64,000 nucleotides of DNA from Kribbella sp. ALI-6-A. GTDB lineage: Bacteria > Actinomycetota > Actinomycetes > Propionibacteriales > Kribbellaceae. The stretch spans positions 1,426,001-1,490,000 of the forward strand of contig NZ_MTQN01000012.1 of NCBI RefSeq assembly GCF_001984195.1. The letters are read 5' to 3'. The translations under genes were made by a program, and so were the position numbers. This document shows, piece by piece, positions 47,735 to 56,120 of this stretch. The notes under the pieces are model-generated. The model was not told the origin of the DNA and ran no database searches. It saw only the letters and a list, made by a program, of their open reading frames with translations. The stretch's first letter is position 1; the number at the start of each line of letters is the position of its first letter.

Positions 47735-49540
47735 TCAGCGCGACTGCGTGGCCGCGTGCGGCAGCCACAGCGTGAACTGCGCGCCGCCGCCGGGAGCGTT
47801 GCGGGCGTAGATCATGCCCCCGTGCTGCTCGGCCGCGTGCTTGACGATCGCCAGGCCCAGCCCGGAACCGGGCCGGCTGCGCGCCTCGCTGGACCGGTAG
47901 AACCGCTCGAACACGTGCGGCAGGTCGGCCTCGGCGATACCGGGCCCACTGTCGGTCACGGTCAGGACGCCGTCCCGCAGCCGCACGATCACCCGCGCCG
48001 GCGGCTCACCCTCGGCGGGCGGGGTGTCCGGCGTGCTGTACTTCGCGGCGTTGTCGAGCAGGTTGGTCACCGCGCGACCGAGCAGCCGCTCGTCACCCCA
48101 CACGGGGAACGGGGCCAGCTGCACGTCCCACTCCAGGCCAGGGGCGCGGCGGCGTACCTTCAGCACCGCGTCCTCGACGACGTTCGCCAGCTCGATCAGC
48201 TCGGCGTCGCGAACCTGCGGGGTGTCCCGCGCCAGCTCGGTCAGGTCGCCGATCAGGGTGGTCAGCTCGTCCATCTGAGCCCGTACGTCGTCCAGCACCT
48301 GCTGCCGGTCCTCCGGCCGCAACCCGCCGCGCTTGTCCGCCTGGGCGAGCAGGTCGAGGTTGGTCCGGATGCTCGTCAACGGCGTACGCAGCTCGTGTCC
48401 CGCGTCGCCGACCAGGCGTCGCTGACGGTCTTGGGATCTGGCCAGCGCCTGCAGCATCGCGTTGAACGCCAGCGCGAGGCGGGAGATCTCGTCGGAGCCG
48501 GTGACGGGGATCGGCCGCAGCTCCTCGGTCCGGGCGACGTGCTCGGCGGCGCCGGTCAGTCGGACCAGCGGCCGCAACCCGGACTGCGCGATCGCGTTGC
48601 CGGCCAGCGCGGCACCGATCACGCCGACCAGGCCGAACGCCCAGAGCACGATGCCGAGGTTGTGGAGTGTGCGGTCGATCGGGCTGAGCGATTGCGCGAC
48701 CACCAGCGCGGCGGGCTGCAGCGTGCCGTTGTCGGGAGTACAGCCGACTCTCAACGGGCAGAACTGGGCCGGTACGGCGACGACCCGGAAGTGCTCGCCG
48801 TTGCGGGATCCGAAGGTGCGCACGCTGGCTTCGTCGCTCGGGTTCTGAGCGATGTCCAGCTCGGTCGGACCCATCGGTGGCAGGTAGCTGTTGGCCGCGC
48901 CGACGCGCTGGCCGGTGGCCAGGTAGACACCGAGCCGGATGTCGCTGAGGCCGAACGCGTCGGTCGGGATGTCGACCAGGTTGGCCTCGGTGGTCAGTAC
49001 GCCGTTCTTGGCGGCCTGCTGGGCCCGGTCGACCAGGCTGTTGTCGAGGTTCTGGTACATCTGCTGGCGCACCGTCACGTACGCCGAGACGCTGACCAGC
49101 GCGACGGCGAAGCCCACCGCCACTGCCGCGAGCAGCGTGACGCGGGCGTGCAGGCTGAGGCTGTGCAGCTTCTCCTGCCACCAGCCCTGGGTCTGGGCGG
49201 CGGTCGCCGCCATCCGGCTGGTGCCGTAGCCGGTCGGCCGGAGCCTCGGTGCGTTTCCCGGGCCGGGACCGCCGATCCCGGGACCGCCAGTCCCGGGACC
49301 GCCAGTCCCGGGAGCGCCAGAGCCAGGCGCGCCAGCGCCGGGACCGCCAGCGCCGGGACCGCCAGTCCCCGGACCGCCAATTTCGGGACCACCAGTCCCC
49401 GGACCGCCAATTCCGGGACCACCAGTCCCCGGACCGCCCGCGCCGGGCTGACCCGCACCGGGCGAACTCGGCCGCGGGCTCGGCGTCGGGGGAATCCGAC
49501 CGCCGGCGTACGACGGGAAATCAGGGGGTTGCGAGGTCAC
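47735..49540 (-). CDS. mprB: Sensor histidine kinase (MprB type) with elastin-like N-terminus
   Basis: 601 residues. Residues 28-95 are about 13 GGPGx pentapeptides, in the cytoplasmic segment before the first membrane helix (about 133-156). An extracytoplasmic sensor domain (157-293), second helix (about 295-317), HAMP, HisKA with His382 in GDAGHELRTPLTS, and a HATPase domain with N, G1 (DSGPGIAEADLPHVFERFYR) and G2 (GSGLGLAIVKH) boxes follow. It phosphorylates the response regulator encoded just upstream (4-nt overlap). The downstream HtrA-like protease may feed back on the sensor, as in mycobacteria. Confidence 0.93.
   Translation of the reverse strand: MTSQPPDFPSYAGGRIPPTPSPRPSSPGAGQPGAGGPGTGGPGIGGPGTGGPEIGGPGTGGPGAGGPGAGAPGSGAPGTGGPGTGGPGIGGPGPGNAPRLRPTGYGTSRMAATAAQTQGWWQEKLHSLSLHARVTLLAAVAVGFAVALVSVSAYVTVRQQMYQNLDNSLVDRAQQAAKNGVLTTEANLVDIPTDAFGLSDIRLGVYLATGQRVGAANSYLPPMGPTELDIAQNPSDEASVRTFGSRNGEHFRVVAVPAQFCPLRVGCTPDNGTLQPAALVVAQSLSPIDRTLHNLGIVLWAFGLVGVIGAALAGNAIAQSGLRPLVRLTGAAEHVARTEELRPIPVTGSDEISRLALAFNAMLQALARSQDRQRRLVGDAGHELRTPLTSIRTNLDLLAQADKRGGLRPEDRQQVLDDVRAQMDELTTLIGDLTELARDTPQVRDAELIELANVVEDAVLKVRRRAPGLEWDVQLAPFPVWGDERLLGRAVTNLLDNAAKYSTPDTPPAEGEPPARVIVRLRDGVLTVTDSGPGIAEADLPHVFERFYRSSEARSRPGSGLGLAIVKHAAEQHGGMIYARNAPGGGAQFTLWLPHAATQSR
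49256..49459 (-). repeat. 15-bp minisatellite encoding GGPGx pentapeptides
   Basis: About 13 imperfect 15-nt units (core gggaccgccagtccc on the plus strand) encode residues 28-95 of the histidine kinase. The x position is mostly T, I, A or P. The array could change length by slippage. Confidence 0.85.
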
Positions 49541-50229
49541 GGCGGAGTGTCCCGGAGCACGTAGCCGATCCCGCGCACGGTGTGGATCAGCCGGGGCAGG
49601 CCGTTCACCTCGGTCTTGCGGCGCAGATAGCCGACGTAGACCTCGAGGGAGTTGGCGGTGGTCGGGAAGTCGTAGCCCCAGACGGCGTCCAGGATGACCG
49701 CGCGTTCGAGCACCCGGCGCGGGTTGCGGATCAGCAGCTCGAGCAGGGAGAACTCGGTCCGGGTCAGCTGGATCGGGACGTCGCCGCGGTGGACCTCGTG
49801 GGCGTCCACGTCCACCACCAGGTCGGCGTACTGCAGCACCTCGCCGCGGGGTCCACCCTCGCCCGCCGTCGCGCTGCGGCGGAGCAGGGCGCGCAGGCGC
49901 GCGAGCAGCTCCTCCAGCGCGAACGGCTTGGTCAGGTAGTCGTCGCCGCCGGCGTCCAGGCCGTCCACCCGGTCGGCCACCGCGTCTCGCGCGGTCAGCA
50001 CCAGGATCGGCACGTTGTTGCCCGCGGCCCGCAGTGCCTTGGTGGTCTCCAGCCCGTCCAGCCGCGGCATCATCACGTCCATCACGACCACGTCGGGGTC
50101 GACGTTGCCGATCACGGCGAGCGCCTCGGCGCCGTCGGAAGCGGTCACCACCTCGAAGTCGTTGAACTCCAGCGAACGGCGCAGCGAGTCCCGGACCGCC
50201 CGGTCGTCGTCCACCACCAGTACCCGCAT
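49537..50229 (-). CDS. mprA: Response regulator, OmpR/PhoB family (MprA type)
   Basis: 230 residues. Receiver domain: acidic pocket VVDDD (5-9), phospho-acceptor Asp51 in VVVMDVMMPRLDG, Thr in LTARDA and Lys in YLTKPFALEELLAR. OmpR winged helix (about 135-225) has TRTEFSLLELLIRNPRRVLER and the recognition region TTANSLEVYVGYLRRK. It overlaps the kinase gene by 4 nt. Direct repeats at 50285-50303 precede it and suggest autoregulation. Confidence 0.94.
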   Translation of the reverse strand: MRVLVVDDDRAVRDSLRRSLEFNDFEVVTASDGAEALAVIGNVDPDVVVMDVMMPRLDGLETTKALRAAGNNVPILVLTARDAVADRVDGLDAGGDDYLTKPFALEELLARLRALLRRSATAGEGGPRGEVLQYADLVVDVDAHEVHRGDVPIQLTRTEFSLLELLIRNPRRVLERAVILDAVWGYDFPTTANSLEVYVGYLRRKTEVNGLPRLIHTVRGIGYVLRDTPP

Positions 50230-50284
50230 CGTTCGCTCCCCGCTCGTGCCTCGTGTGCTCTGCCTGTCGAGCCTAGGCCGTCTG

Positions 50285-50303
50285 TTTGAGAATCGGCTGA
50301 GAA
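50285..50303 (-). promoter_or_regulatory. 8+3+8 direct repeat upstream of mprA (MprA-box-like)
   Basis: On the minus strand TTCTCAGC, CGA, TTCTCAAA: two 8-mers sharing TTCTCA with a 3-nt spacer, about 55 nt upstream of the response-regulator start. The same architecture recurs ahead of the HtrA-like gene. Confidence 0.65.
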
Positions 50304-50350
50304 CCCGCTGATCGGTCGCGAAGGCCGATCACCAGGCGTAGCTTTCCCCC

Positions 50351-51343
50351 GTGGACATCGTCGAATTCACCCCGGACGCCGAGCAGCTCACCTGGACCTT
50401 CGGCGGTGCCGCCCCGATCCGCAGGGTCGCCCCCGGCAGCCTGCTGCGGCTGTGGACCGAGGACGCGTTCTCGGGCCGTCTGCGCAGTACCGAGGACCTG
50501 GCGAGCGCCTCGCTCACCATGCCGTTCGTGAATCCGCAGACCGGCCCGTTCTACGTCGAGGGCGCCGAGCCCGGCGACACCCTCGCGCTGCACTTCGTCG
50601 AGCTGACCCCGGCGCGCGGCTGGGGAGCGTCGGCAACCATCCCCTTCTTCGGCGGTCTGACCAGCACCGACAAGACCGCGACGCTGCAGGACCCCCTGCC
50701 GGAGCGGACCTGGATCTACGAGGTCGACACCGACAAGCAGACGGTCGGCTTCCAGGCCCAGGGCAGCGACCTGGAGCTGGTGCTGCCGCTGGAGACGATG
50801 CTCGGCACGGTCGGCGTGGCCCCGGCGGCGTTCGAGGTCCGCTCGTCGCTGGTGCCGGACTACTTCGGCGGCAACATGGACACCCCGGAGATGAAGGCCG
50901 GGACCACCTGCTACCTGCGGGTGAACGTCGAGGGCGCCCTGTTCTCGGTCGGCGACGGCCACTACCGCCAGGGCGAGGGTGAGTCCTGCGGTACGGCGGT
51001 CGAAGGCGCGATGAACGTCGTCATGCTGGTCGACCTGATCAAGACGCCCGGCCCGGCCTGGCCCCGGCTGGAGACCGACGACCACCTGGCGGTGGTCGGG
51101 TCGAGCCGCCCGCTGGAGGACGCCTGGCGCGCCGGTCAGGTCGACATGGTCGGCTGGCTCGGTGAGCTCTACGGCCTGGACAAGCTAGACGCGTACCAGC
51201 TGCTGAGCCAGATCAGCGAGGTCCCGCTGGCCAACGTCGTCGATGCCAACTACAGCGTCGTCACCAAGGTCCCCAAGCGCCTCCTGCCGCAGGTCGAGGT
51301 GTACGGCGGCATGCACGCCCACCTGCGCGGCATCAAGCCCTAG
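50351..51343 (+). CDS. Acetamidase/formamidase family protein
   Basis: 330 residues with a GTG start at 50351; TAGCTT (50339-50344) 6 nt upstream indicates a leaderless mRNA. The acetamidase/formamidase beta-sandwich is recognised from VNPQTGPFYVEGAEPGDTLALHF, the segment HYRQGEGESCGTAVEGAM and LEGxxGxxG-type loops. Members hydrolyse short amides to carboxylate and ammonia. At 330 residues it belongs to the shorter acetamidase class rather than the 400-residue FmdA. It lies divergent from the response regulator gene. Confidence 0.88.
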   Translation: MDIVEFTPDAEQLTWTFGGAAPIRRVAPGSLLRLWTEDAFSGRLRSTEDLASASLTMPFVNPQTGPFYVEGAEPGDTLALHFVELTPARGWGASATIPFFGGLTSTDKTATLQDPLPERTWIYEVDTDKQTVGFQAQGSDLELVLPLETMLGTVGVAPAAFEVRSSLVPDYFGGNMDTPEMKAGTTCYLRVNVEGALFSVGDGHYRQGEGESCGTAVEGAMNVVMLVDLIKTPGPAWPRLETDDHLAVVGSSRPLEDAWRAGQVDMVGWLGELYGLDKLDAYQLLSQISEVPLANVVDANYSVVTKVPKRLLPQVEVYGGMHAHLRGIKP

Positions 51344-52235
51344 CCGCGGACACCCGCTCCCGAGTCCGGCCCCGCGAGCGCGAGACCGCCACCCCGACCA
51401 GACACAGGGCTCCGCCCACGATCGCCAGTCCGGCAGGGGTCTCGCCGAGCAGCAGCCAGGCCAGCAGGATCGCGACCAAGGGCACCAGGTACGTCGTGGC
51501 GCCCATCCGGCCGGCGGTCGTGTGCCGCAGCGCGAAGGCCCACGTCGTGAAGCCCAGCGCGGTGGGGAAGGCACCGAGGTAGACGACCCACCAGATGGCG
51601 GCCGGTCCGGCTTCGCCGAGTTCACGGATCAGTCCAGGAGCAAACGGCAGACAGGCGACCGTACCGATCGAGCAGGCGAGCCAAGTGACCTGTGCGGCGG
51701 GCAGGCGACCGAGCAGCGGCTTCTGCGTGACCACGCCGACGGCGTACGAGATGGCCCCGGCGACGCACAGGACGACGCCCCAGGTCTCCGCCCGGCCGGT
51801 CGACGTCGAGCCGCCGATGAGCAGTACGCCGGTGAAGGCGACCGCGCTGCCGATCACCAGTTGACGCGGGAAGCCTTCGCCGAGCGTCAGGCCGGCGAGC
51901 AGGGCGATCAGCAGCGGGGCGATGTGGACGAGCATGGCCGCGGTTCCGGCGTCCAGGCGGCGCTCGGCCGCGCCCAGCGCGACGTTGTAGGCGCCGAACC
52001 AGAGCAGCCCACACCCGAGCAGCAGTGGCCAGTCGCGATGTTCAGGTCGCTGCCAGCGTTGCCGGCCAGGGCGCAGGAACAGGAAGGCGCCGAGCAGCAG
52101 ACTGCCGATCAGAAGGCGGGCCAGCGCCATCGGACCCGGCGAGAAGTCGGCGCCGACGTACCGGATCGCGACGAAGGAGGAGGCCCAGAGCAGGACGGTC
52201 ACAGCGGCGGCGGCCGGGGCGAGCAGGTTCTTCAC
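51333..52235 (-). CDS. EamA/DMT family membrane transporter
   Basis: 300 residues with a GTG start at 52233-52235. Ten membrane helices in two EamA repeats, beginning VTVLLWASSFVAIRYVG and, in the second half, AISYAVGVVTQKP. It is a clear paralogue of the gene at 7633-8574 and shares long near-identical blocks. It lies divergent from an Lrp-type regulator across 63 nt. Efflux of an amino acid or its derivative is therefore plausible. It overlaps the end of the convergent acetamidase gene by 11 nt. Confidence 0.9.
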   Translation of the reverse strand: MKNLLAPAAAAVTVLLWASSFVAIRYVGADFSPGPMALARLLIGSLLLGAFLFLRPGRQRWQRPEHRDWPLLLGCGLLWFGAYNVALGAAERRLDAGTAAMLVHIAPLLIALLAGLTLGEGFPRQLVIGSAVAFTGVLLIGGSTSTGRAETWGVVLCVAGAISYAVGVVTQKPLLGRLPAAQVTWLACSIGTVACLPFAPGLIRELGEAGPAAIWWVVYLGAFPTALGFTTWAFALRHTTAGRMGATTYLVPLVAILLAWLLLGETPAGLAIVGGALCLVGVAVSRSRGRTRERVSAARA

Positions 52236-52298
52236 TCTGATTAGGCTAGGAAGGAATCTGCCGACGCCCCATGCAGGAACGAACGGAAGAGGCACGAA

Positions 52299-52760
52299 GT
52301 GGTTACCGAAACGAAGGTGAATGGGCTCGATGACCTCAATGTCCGCATCCTCACCGAGCTGACCGCCGATCCGCGGTTGCGGACCACCGAGCTCGCGCGC
52401 CGGCTCGGGGTGTCCGCGCCCACGGTGCGCGAGCGGGTCACCCGGCTGGAGGAGTCGGGCGTGATCCGCGGCTACCGTCTCGACCTCGACCCGGCCGCGC
52501 TCGGCCGGCCGGTCGCCGCCTGGGTCCGGCTCAAGCCCGGCCCGGGCCAGATCCCGCGCATCGTCGAGCTGGCCGAGCGGACCCCGGAAGTGGTCGAGTG
52601 TCACCGGATCTCCGGTGAGGACTGCTTCCTGATCCGGGTGCAGGTGCCGGCCATCGACGCCCTGGGATCGCTGCTGGACAAGCTGAACGTGCACGGCTCG
52701 ACGAACAGCTCCTTCGTCGTCGCGACCCCGGTGCCGCCTCGCCCGGTCCCGCTGCGCTGA
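52299..52760 (+). CDS. Lrp/AsnC family transcriptional regulator
   Basis: 153 residues with a GTG start after GGAAGAGG. Winged helix-turn-helix at about 10-60 (TTELARRLGVSAPTVRERVTRLEESG), then the RAM effector domain (VVECHRISGEDCFLIRVQVP). It is divergent from the EamA transporter. The pairing of Lrp regulators with amino-acid exporters is common and suggests amino-acid-responsive control of that gene. Confidence 0.9.
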   Translation: MVTETKVNGLDDLNVRILTELTADPRLRTTELARRLGVSAPTVRERVTRLEESGVIRGYRLDLDPAALGRPVAAWVRLKPGPGQIPRIVELAERTPEVVECHRISGEDCFLIRVQVPAIDALGSLLDKLNVHGSTNSSFVVATPVPPRPVPLR

Positions 52761-53723
52761 TCAGCCGCCGTACTTGCGGGCCACCACCGCGAAGGACTGC
52801 TTCGGCTCGCGCCGTGTGAGGTCGTGCGCCGGGATCTTCACCACCCCGAACCCGGCCATGTCCAGGTCGAAGAGCGGATCGCTCCAGTGCGGGAAGTCCG
52901 CCATCGCATAGGTGTAGACGAAACAGCCGTGCACGCCGGCCGCGTCGTACAGGTCGATCAGTTCGCCCAGGTACGTCGCTTGCGTCGCCTCGTCGCGGCG
53001 GTGGCCCTCCTTGATCCGCGGCGGCGACGCGAACCAGTTCACGATCAGGAACGAGCCCGGCCCGCGCCGGTCGGCGCCGACGAACGAACCGCAGCCGAAC
53101 TCCGTGATCACCACCGGCTTGCTCGACGCGGCGGTCAACGCACGCAGCCGCCGCTCGTACGCCGCGGCGTCGGTGCCGAACCGGTACAGGTTGACCCCGA
53201 TCAGGTCGAAGTCGGACCAGTCGACCTGCTCCCAGTACCCGGCCGCGTAGCTGATCGGCCCATGGAACTCCTGCCGAGCGACGGTGAGGGCGTCCCGCAG
53301 CAGGACGGCGAGCTTGCGGGTGATCCGCCGGTCGAAGAACCGCCGCCACCGCACCAGCACCTGGACCCGCAGGAACATCCGCGGACCCGGGATCATGCCC
53401 GGCGACGTCAACGAGAACTCGCTGCCGACCAGCAACGTCACTCGCCCCGGGAACCGCAGCCGCATCCGCTCGGCCATCTCCGCCGTGCGCTCCAGATGAG
53501 CCAAGACCTCAGCGTGCGGCCGATCCTCGACGTACGGGCGGACGTAGACGTCGAGACCGAGCTCGAGCGCGTACTCCGCCGCCGCGTGCAGTTGCTCCGG
53601 ATCGGACTCGATCAGCATCACGGTCGTGCAGTGCAGGTCCTCGGCGATCGCCCGCAGATCACGCCGTACGACGTCCGGCTCGGCGGCGGGAACGTAGGAG
53701 ATGCCACGAATTTGCAAGGTCAC
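52761..53723 (-). CDS. TIM-barrel glycoside hydrolase-like protein
   Basis: 320 residues from a GTG at 53721-53723; GGAG lies too close for a good ribosome-binding site, so the start is uncertain. Repeated strand-helix units give a TIM barrel: IRGISYVPA, TTVMLIESDP, DVYVRPYVED, VTLLVGSEFS (Glu102), YWEQVDWSDFDLIGVNLYR, PVVITEFGCGS (Glu208) and GCFVYTYAMAD. Glu102 and Glu208 at the ends of strands 4 and 7 fit a clan GH-A acid/base and nucleophile pair; GH113-like proteins look similar. Homologues are sometimes labelled 'abortive infection protein', for which nothing here gives support. No signal peptide. Confidence 0.65.
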   Translation of the reverse strand: MTLQIRGISYVPAAEPDVVRRDLRAIAEDLHCTTVMLIESDPEQLHAAAEYALELGLDVYVRPYVEDRPHAEVLAHLERTAEMAERMRLRFPGRVTLLVGSEFSLTSPGMIPGPRMFLRVQVLVRWRRFFDRRITRKLAVLLRDALTVARQEFHGPISYAAGYWEQVDWSDFDLIGVNLYRFGTDAAAYERRLRALTAASSKPVVITEFGCGSFVGADRRGPGSFLIVNWFASPPRIKEGHRRDEATQATYLGELIDLYDAAGVHGCFVYTYAMADFPHWSDPLFDLDMAGFGVVKIPAHDLTRREPKQSFAVVARKYGG

Positions 53724-53905
53724 CTCCGCAGTCTCGCGGCCGTGCCGGGCGGGGCGACAGACCCGCGGCGCGGCCGAAGACCGAAGTCGTCCGGACGTGT
53801 ACTTCGGTCGCCGGTGTCCGGCTGGTGGGCCCCGACCAGCATCGGAAGTGGTCTGCCTCACTACGCTGGGAGCGACTTCAGCGACCTTCGGAAGGACCCT
53901 GACCC

Positions 53906-55117
53906 ATGGCTGCCGACAAGCCTGTCCGCAGAGTTGCCCTTCTCACCGCGGGTGGGCTCGCGCCCTGCCTGTCGTCCGCCGTCGGCGGACTGATCCAGCG
54001 CTACACCGAGGTGGCGCCGGACGTCGAGATCATCGGATACCTGAACGGCTACCACGGTCTGCTCAGCGGCCGGCACGTCGACGTCACGCCCGAGGTGCGG
54101 GCCAAGGCCGGTCTGCTGCACAAGTTCGGCGGCAGCCCGATCGGCAACAGCCGGGTCAAGCTGACCAACACCGCCGACCTGGTCAAGCGCGGCCTGATCG
54201 CCGACGGGCAGAACGCCCTGCAGGTGGCCGCCGAGCGGCTCGTGGCCGACGGCGTCGACGTGCTGCACACGATCGGCGGCGACGACACCAACACCACCGC
54301 CGCCGACCTCGCGGCGTACCTGCACGAGCACGACTACGACCTGACCGTGGTCGGCCTGCCGAAGACGATCGACAACGACGTGGTGCCGATCCGGCAGAGC
54401 CTCGGCGCCTGGACGGCGGCCGAGCAGGGCGCGATCTTCGCCCGCAACATCGTCGCCGAGCACAGCTCCAACCCCCGGATGCTGATCGTGCACGAGGTGA
54501 TGGGCCGCAACTGCGGCTGGCTGACCGCGGCCACGGCGCTGGCCTACCGCGACTGGTTCAAGCAGCAGGAGTGGAACCCGGGCATCGGTCTGAGCGCCGG
54601 CCGCTGGGACATCGACGCCGTGTACGTGCCGGAGGCACCGATCGACCTGGATGCCGAAGCCGAGCGGCTCAAGGCCGTGATGGACCGCGAGGACTGCGTG
54701 AACATCTTCCTGTCCGAGGGCGCCGGCGTGCCGTCGATCGTGGCCGAGATGGAGGCCCGTGGCGAGGAGGTCGGCCGCGACCCGTTCGGGCACGTCAAGC
54801 TGGACACGATCAACCCCGGCGCGTGGTTCGCCAAGCAGTTCGCGGAGCGGATCGGCGCCGAGAAGACGATGGTGCAGAAGAGCGGGTACTTCAGCCGTTC
54901 GGCCGCGGCGAACGACCGCGACCTCGCGCTGATCAAGCAGTGCACCGACTACGCCGTGGACGCGGCGCTGCGGGGCGAGTCCGGTGTGGTCGGCCACGAC
55001 GAGGAGCGCGGCGACGAGCTGCGGGCGATCGAGTTCCCGCGGATCGCCGGCGGCAAGGAGTTCGACCCGTCGACGGACTGGTTCGTCGCGCTGAAGGCGG
55101 AGATCGGCCAGGCCTGA
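53906..55117 (+). CDS. pfp: 6-phosphofructokinase, pyrophosphate-dependent type
   Basis: 403 residues. Phosphofructokinase fold with N-terminal LLTAGGLAPCLSSAVGG, GGDDTN (124-129) and PKTIDND (152-158). The Asp after GGD and the Lys in PKTID are the residues that select pyrophosphate instead of ATP. EVMGRNCGWL and the substrate loop FLSEGAGVP follow. It reversibly phosphorylates fructose 6-phosphate in the cytoplasm, feeding glycolysis or gluconeogenesis. It has its own terminator and no coupled neighbour. Confidence 0.92.
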   Translation: MAADKPVRRVALLTAGGLAPCLSSAVGGLIQRYTEVAPDVEIIGYLNGYHGLLSGRHVDVTPEVRAKAGLLHKFGGSPIGNSRVKLTNTADLVKRGLIADGQNALQVAAERLVADGVDVLHTIGGDDTNTTAADLAAYLHEHDYDLTVVGLPKTIDNDVVPIRQSLGAWTAAEQGAIFARNIVAEHSSNPRMLIVHEVMGRNCGWLTAATALAYRDWFKQQEWNPGIGLSAGRWDIDAVYVPEAPIDLDAEAERLKAVMDREDCVNIFLSEGAGVPSIVAEMEARGEEVGRDPFGHVKLDTINPGAWFAKQFAERIGAEKTMVQKSGYFSRSAAANDRDLALIKQCTDYAVDAALRGESGVVGHDEERGDELRAIEFPRIAGGKEFDPSTDWFVALKAEIGQA

Positions 55118-55124
55118 TCACGAG

Positions 55125-55168
55125 GCGTCCGAGGAGCCGTGCGTCATCACGCACGGTTCTTCGGACGC
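55125..55168. terminator. Long bidirectional hairpin terminator
   Basis: GCGTCCGA...GCCGTGCGT pairs with ACGCACGGT...TCGGACGC, about 17 bp interrupted by a 3x3 internal loop (GGA/TCT), loop CATC. It lies between the convergent stops of the phosphofructokinase (55117) and the phosphatase (55174). Confidence 0.75.
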
Positions 55169-55173
55169 GAGGA

Positions 55174-55626
55174 TCAACGGGTGAGGCGCGCGACCCAGGT
55201 GTCGGCGGCCTTCTCGATCTGGTCCAGGACGTCGTCGAAGCCGGCGTCCTCGCCGTAGTAGGGATCCGGGACGTCGATCTCCGCGAACAGCTCGACCGGT
55301 ACGGTGAGGTCCGGACCGCCGCGGCGGAGCAGCGCCGACAGATGACCGGAGTCCATCGCCAGCACCAGGTCGCGCTCGGCGAACCAGCTGCTGCGGAACT
55401 CCTGAGCCCGGTGCGCGCTCCCGTCGTACCCACGTCGCCGGAGAGCGGCCGCGGCGCGGGAGTCCATCGGGTCGCCCGCGTGCCAGCCGCCGGTGCCGGA
55501 GCTGGTCACCACCACGTCGTCCACGCCGGCCTCGGCCAGCTTGGCGCGCAGCACCACCTCACCGATCGGCGACCGGCAGATGTTGCCCGTGCAGACGACC
55601 TCGACGCGCCTCACTGCCGCCGTCAT
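55174..55626 (-). CDS. Low-molecular-weight protein tyrosine phosphatase
   Basis: 150 residues. Active-site P-loop CTGNICRS (Cys12, Arg18, the CX5R motif) and the general acid Asp121 in VPDPYYG are intact. Cytoplasmic enzymes of this class reverse tyrosine phosphorylation in capsule synthesis or signalling; no tyrosine-kinase gene is present here. The holin-like gene ends 1 nt before this start, so the two form an operon with the membrane protein first. Confidence 0.92.
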   Translation of the reverse strand: MTAAVRRVEVVCTGNICRSPIGEVVLRAKLAEAGVDDVVVTSSGTGGWHAGDPMDSRAAAALRRRGYDGSAHRAQEFRSSWFAERDLVLAMDSGHLSALLRRGGPDLTVPVELFAEIDVPDPYYGEDAGFDDVLDQIEKAADTWVARLTR

Positions 55627-55627
55627 C

Positions 55628-56014
55628 TCAGCGGATCTCCGCCTCGTCCGGCAGGACGGCGTTCAGCAGGACGCCGACCAGCGTGATCACCAGGGAGCCG
55701 AGCAGCGCGGCGACGAACCCGTCGACGTGGAACTGCACGTCCAGCTTGCCGGTGATCCAGGAGGTCAGCAGCAGCATCAGGGCGTTGATCACGAAGATCA
55801 GCAGTCCCAGGGTCAGGATGATGAACGGCAGCGAGAGCAGCTTGGCGATCGGCTTCACCACCGCGTTCACGAGGCCGAAGATCGCCGCGACGATCAGCAG
55901 TGTGAGCACCTTGCGGCCGGTGGACTCGGCCTGGAGCGTGATGCCCCCGACAACCCAGGTCGCCACCGCGAGCGCCGCCGCGTTGGCCAGCAACTTGATG
56001 ATCAGGTTCTTCAT
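55628..56014 (-). CDS. Phage holin family (superfamily IV-like) membrane protein
   Basis: 128 residues from the ATG at 56012-56014. Four hydrophobic helices; the conserved core VNAVVKPIAKLLSLPFIILTLGL between helices 2 and 3 identifies PF04020, small membrane proteins widespread in non-phage chromosomes (YvlD-like). The name is historical; no lysis genes are near. Acidic end ending in PDEAEIR. First gene of an operon with the tyrosine phosphatase. Confidence 0.87.
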   Translation of the reverse strand: MKNLIIKLLANAAALAVATWVVGGITLQAESTGRKVLTLLIVAAIFGLVNAVVKPIAKLLSLPFIILTLGLLIFVINALMLLLTSWITGKLDVQFHVDGFVAALLGSLVITLVGVLLNAVLPDEAEIR

Positions 56015-56120
56015 ACGCCGATCCTGCCACCCGCGGGTGCGCGGCACCGTCCTCCCGCTCCGGAACCGGGGGAATCCCAGGGGCCCGCCCCCACCGCTAG
56101 AACCCAGCCGTCGTCCCCCT

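Noticed and set aside
52761..53723. Anti-phage 'abortive infection' function for the TIM-barrel protein
   Set aside because: This is a name attached to some database relatives; the sequence shows a glycosidase-like barrel and there are no defence neighbours.
55628..56014. Prophage lysis module suggested by the holin-family label
   Set aside because: PF04020 proteins are common chromosomal membrane proteins; no endolysin, tail or integrase gene is near.
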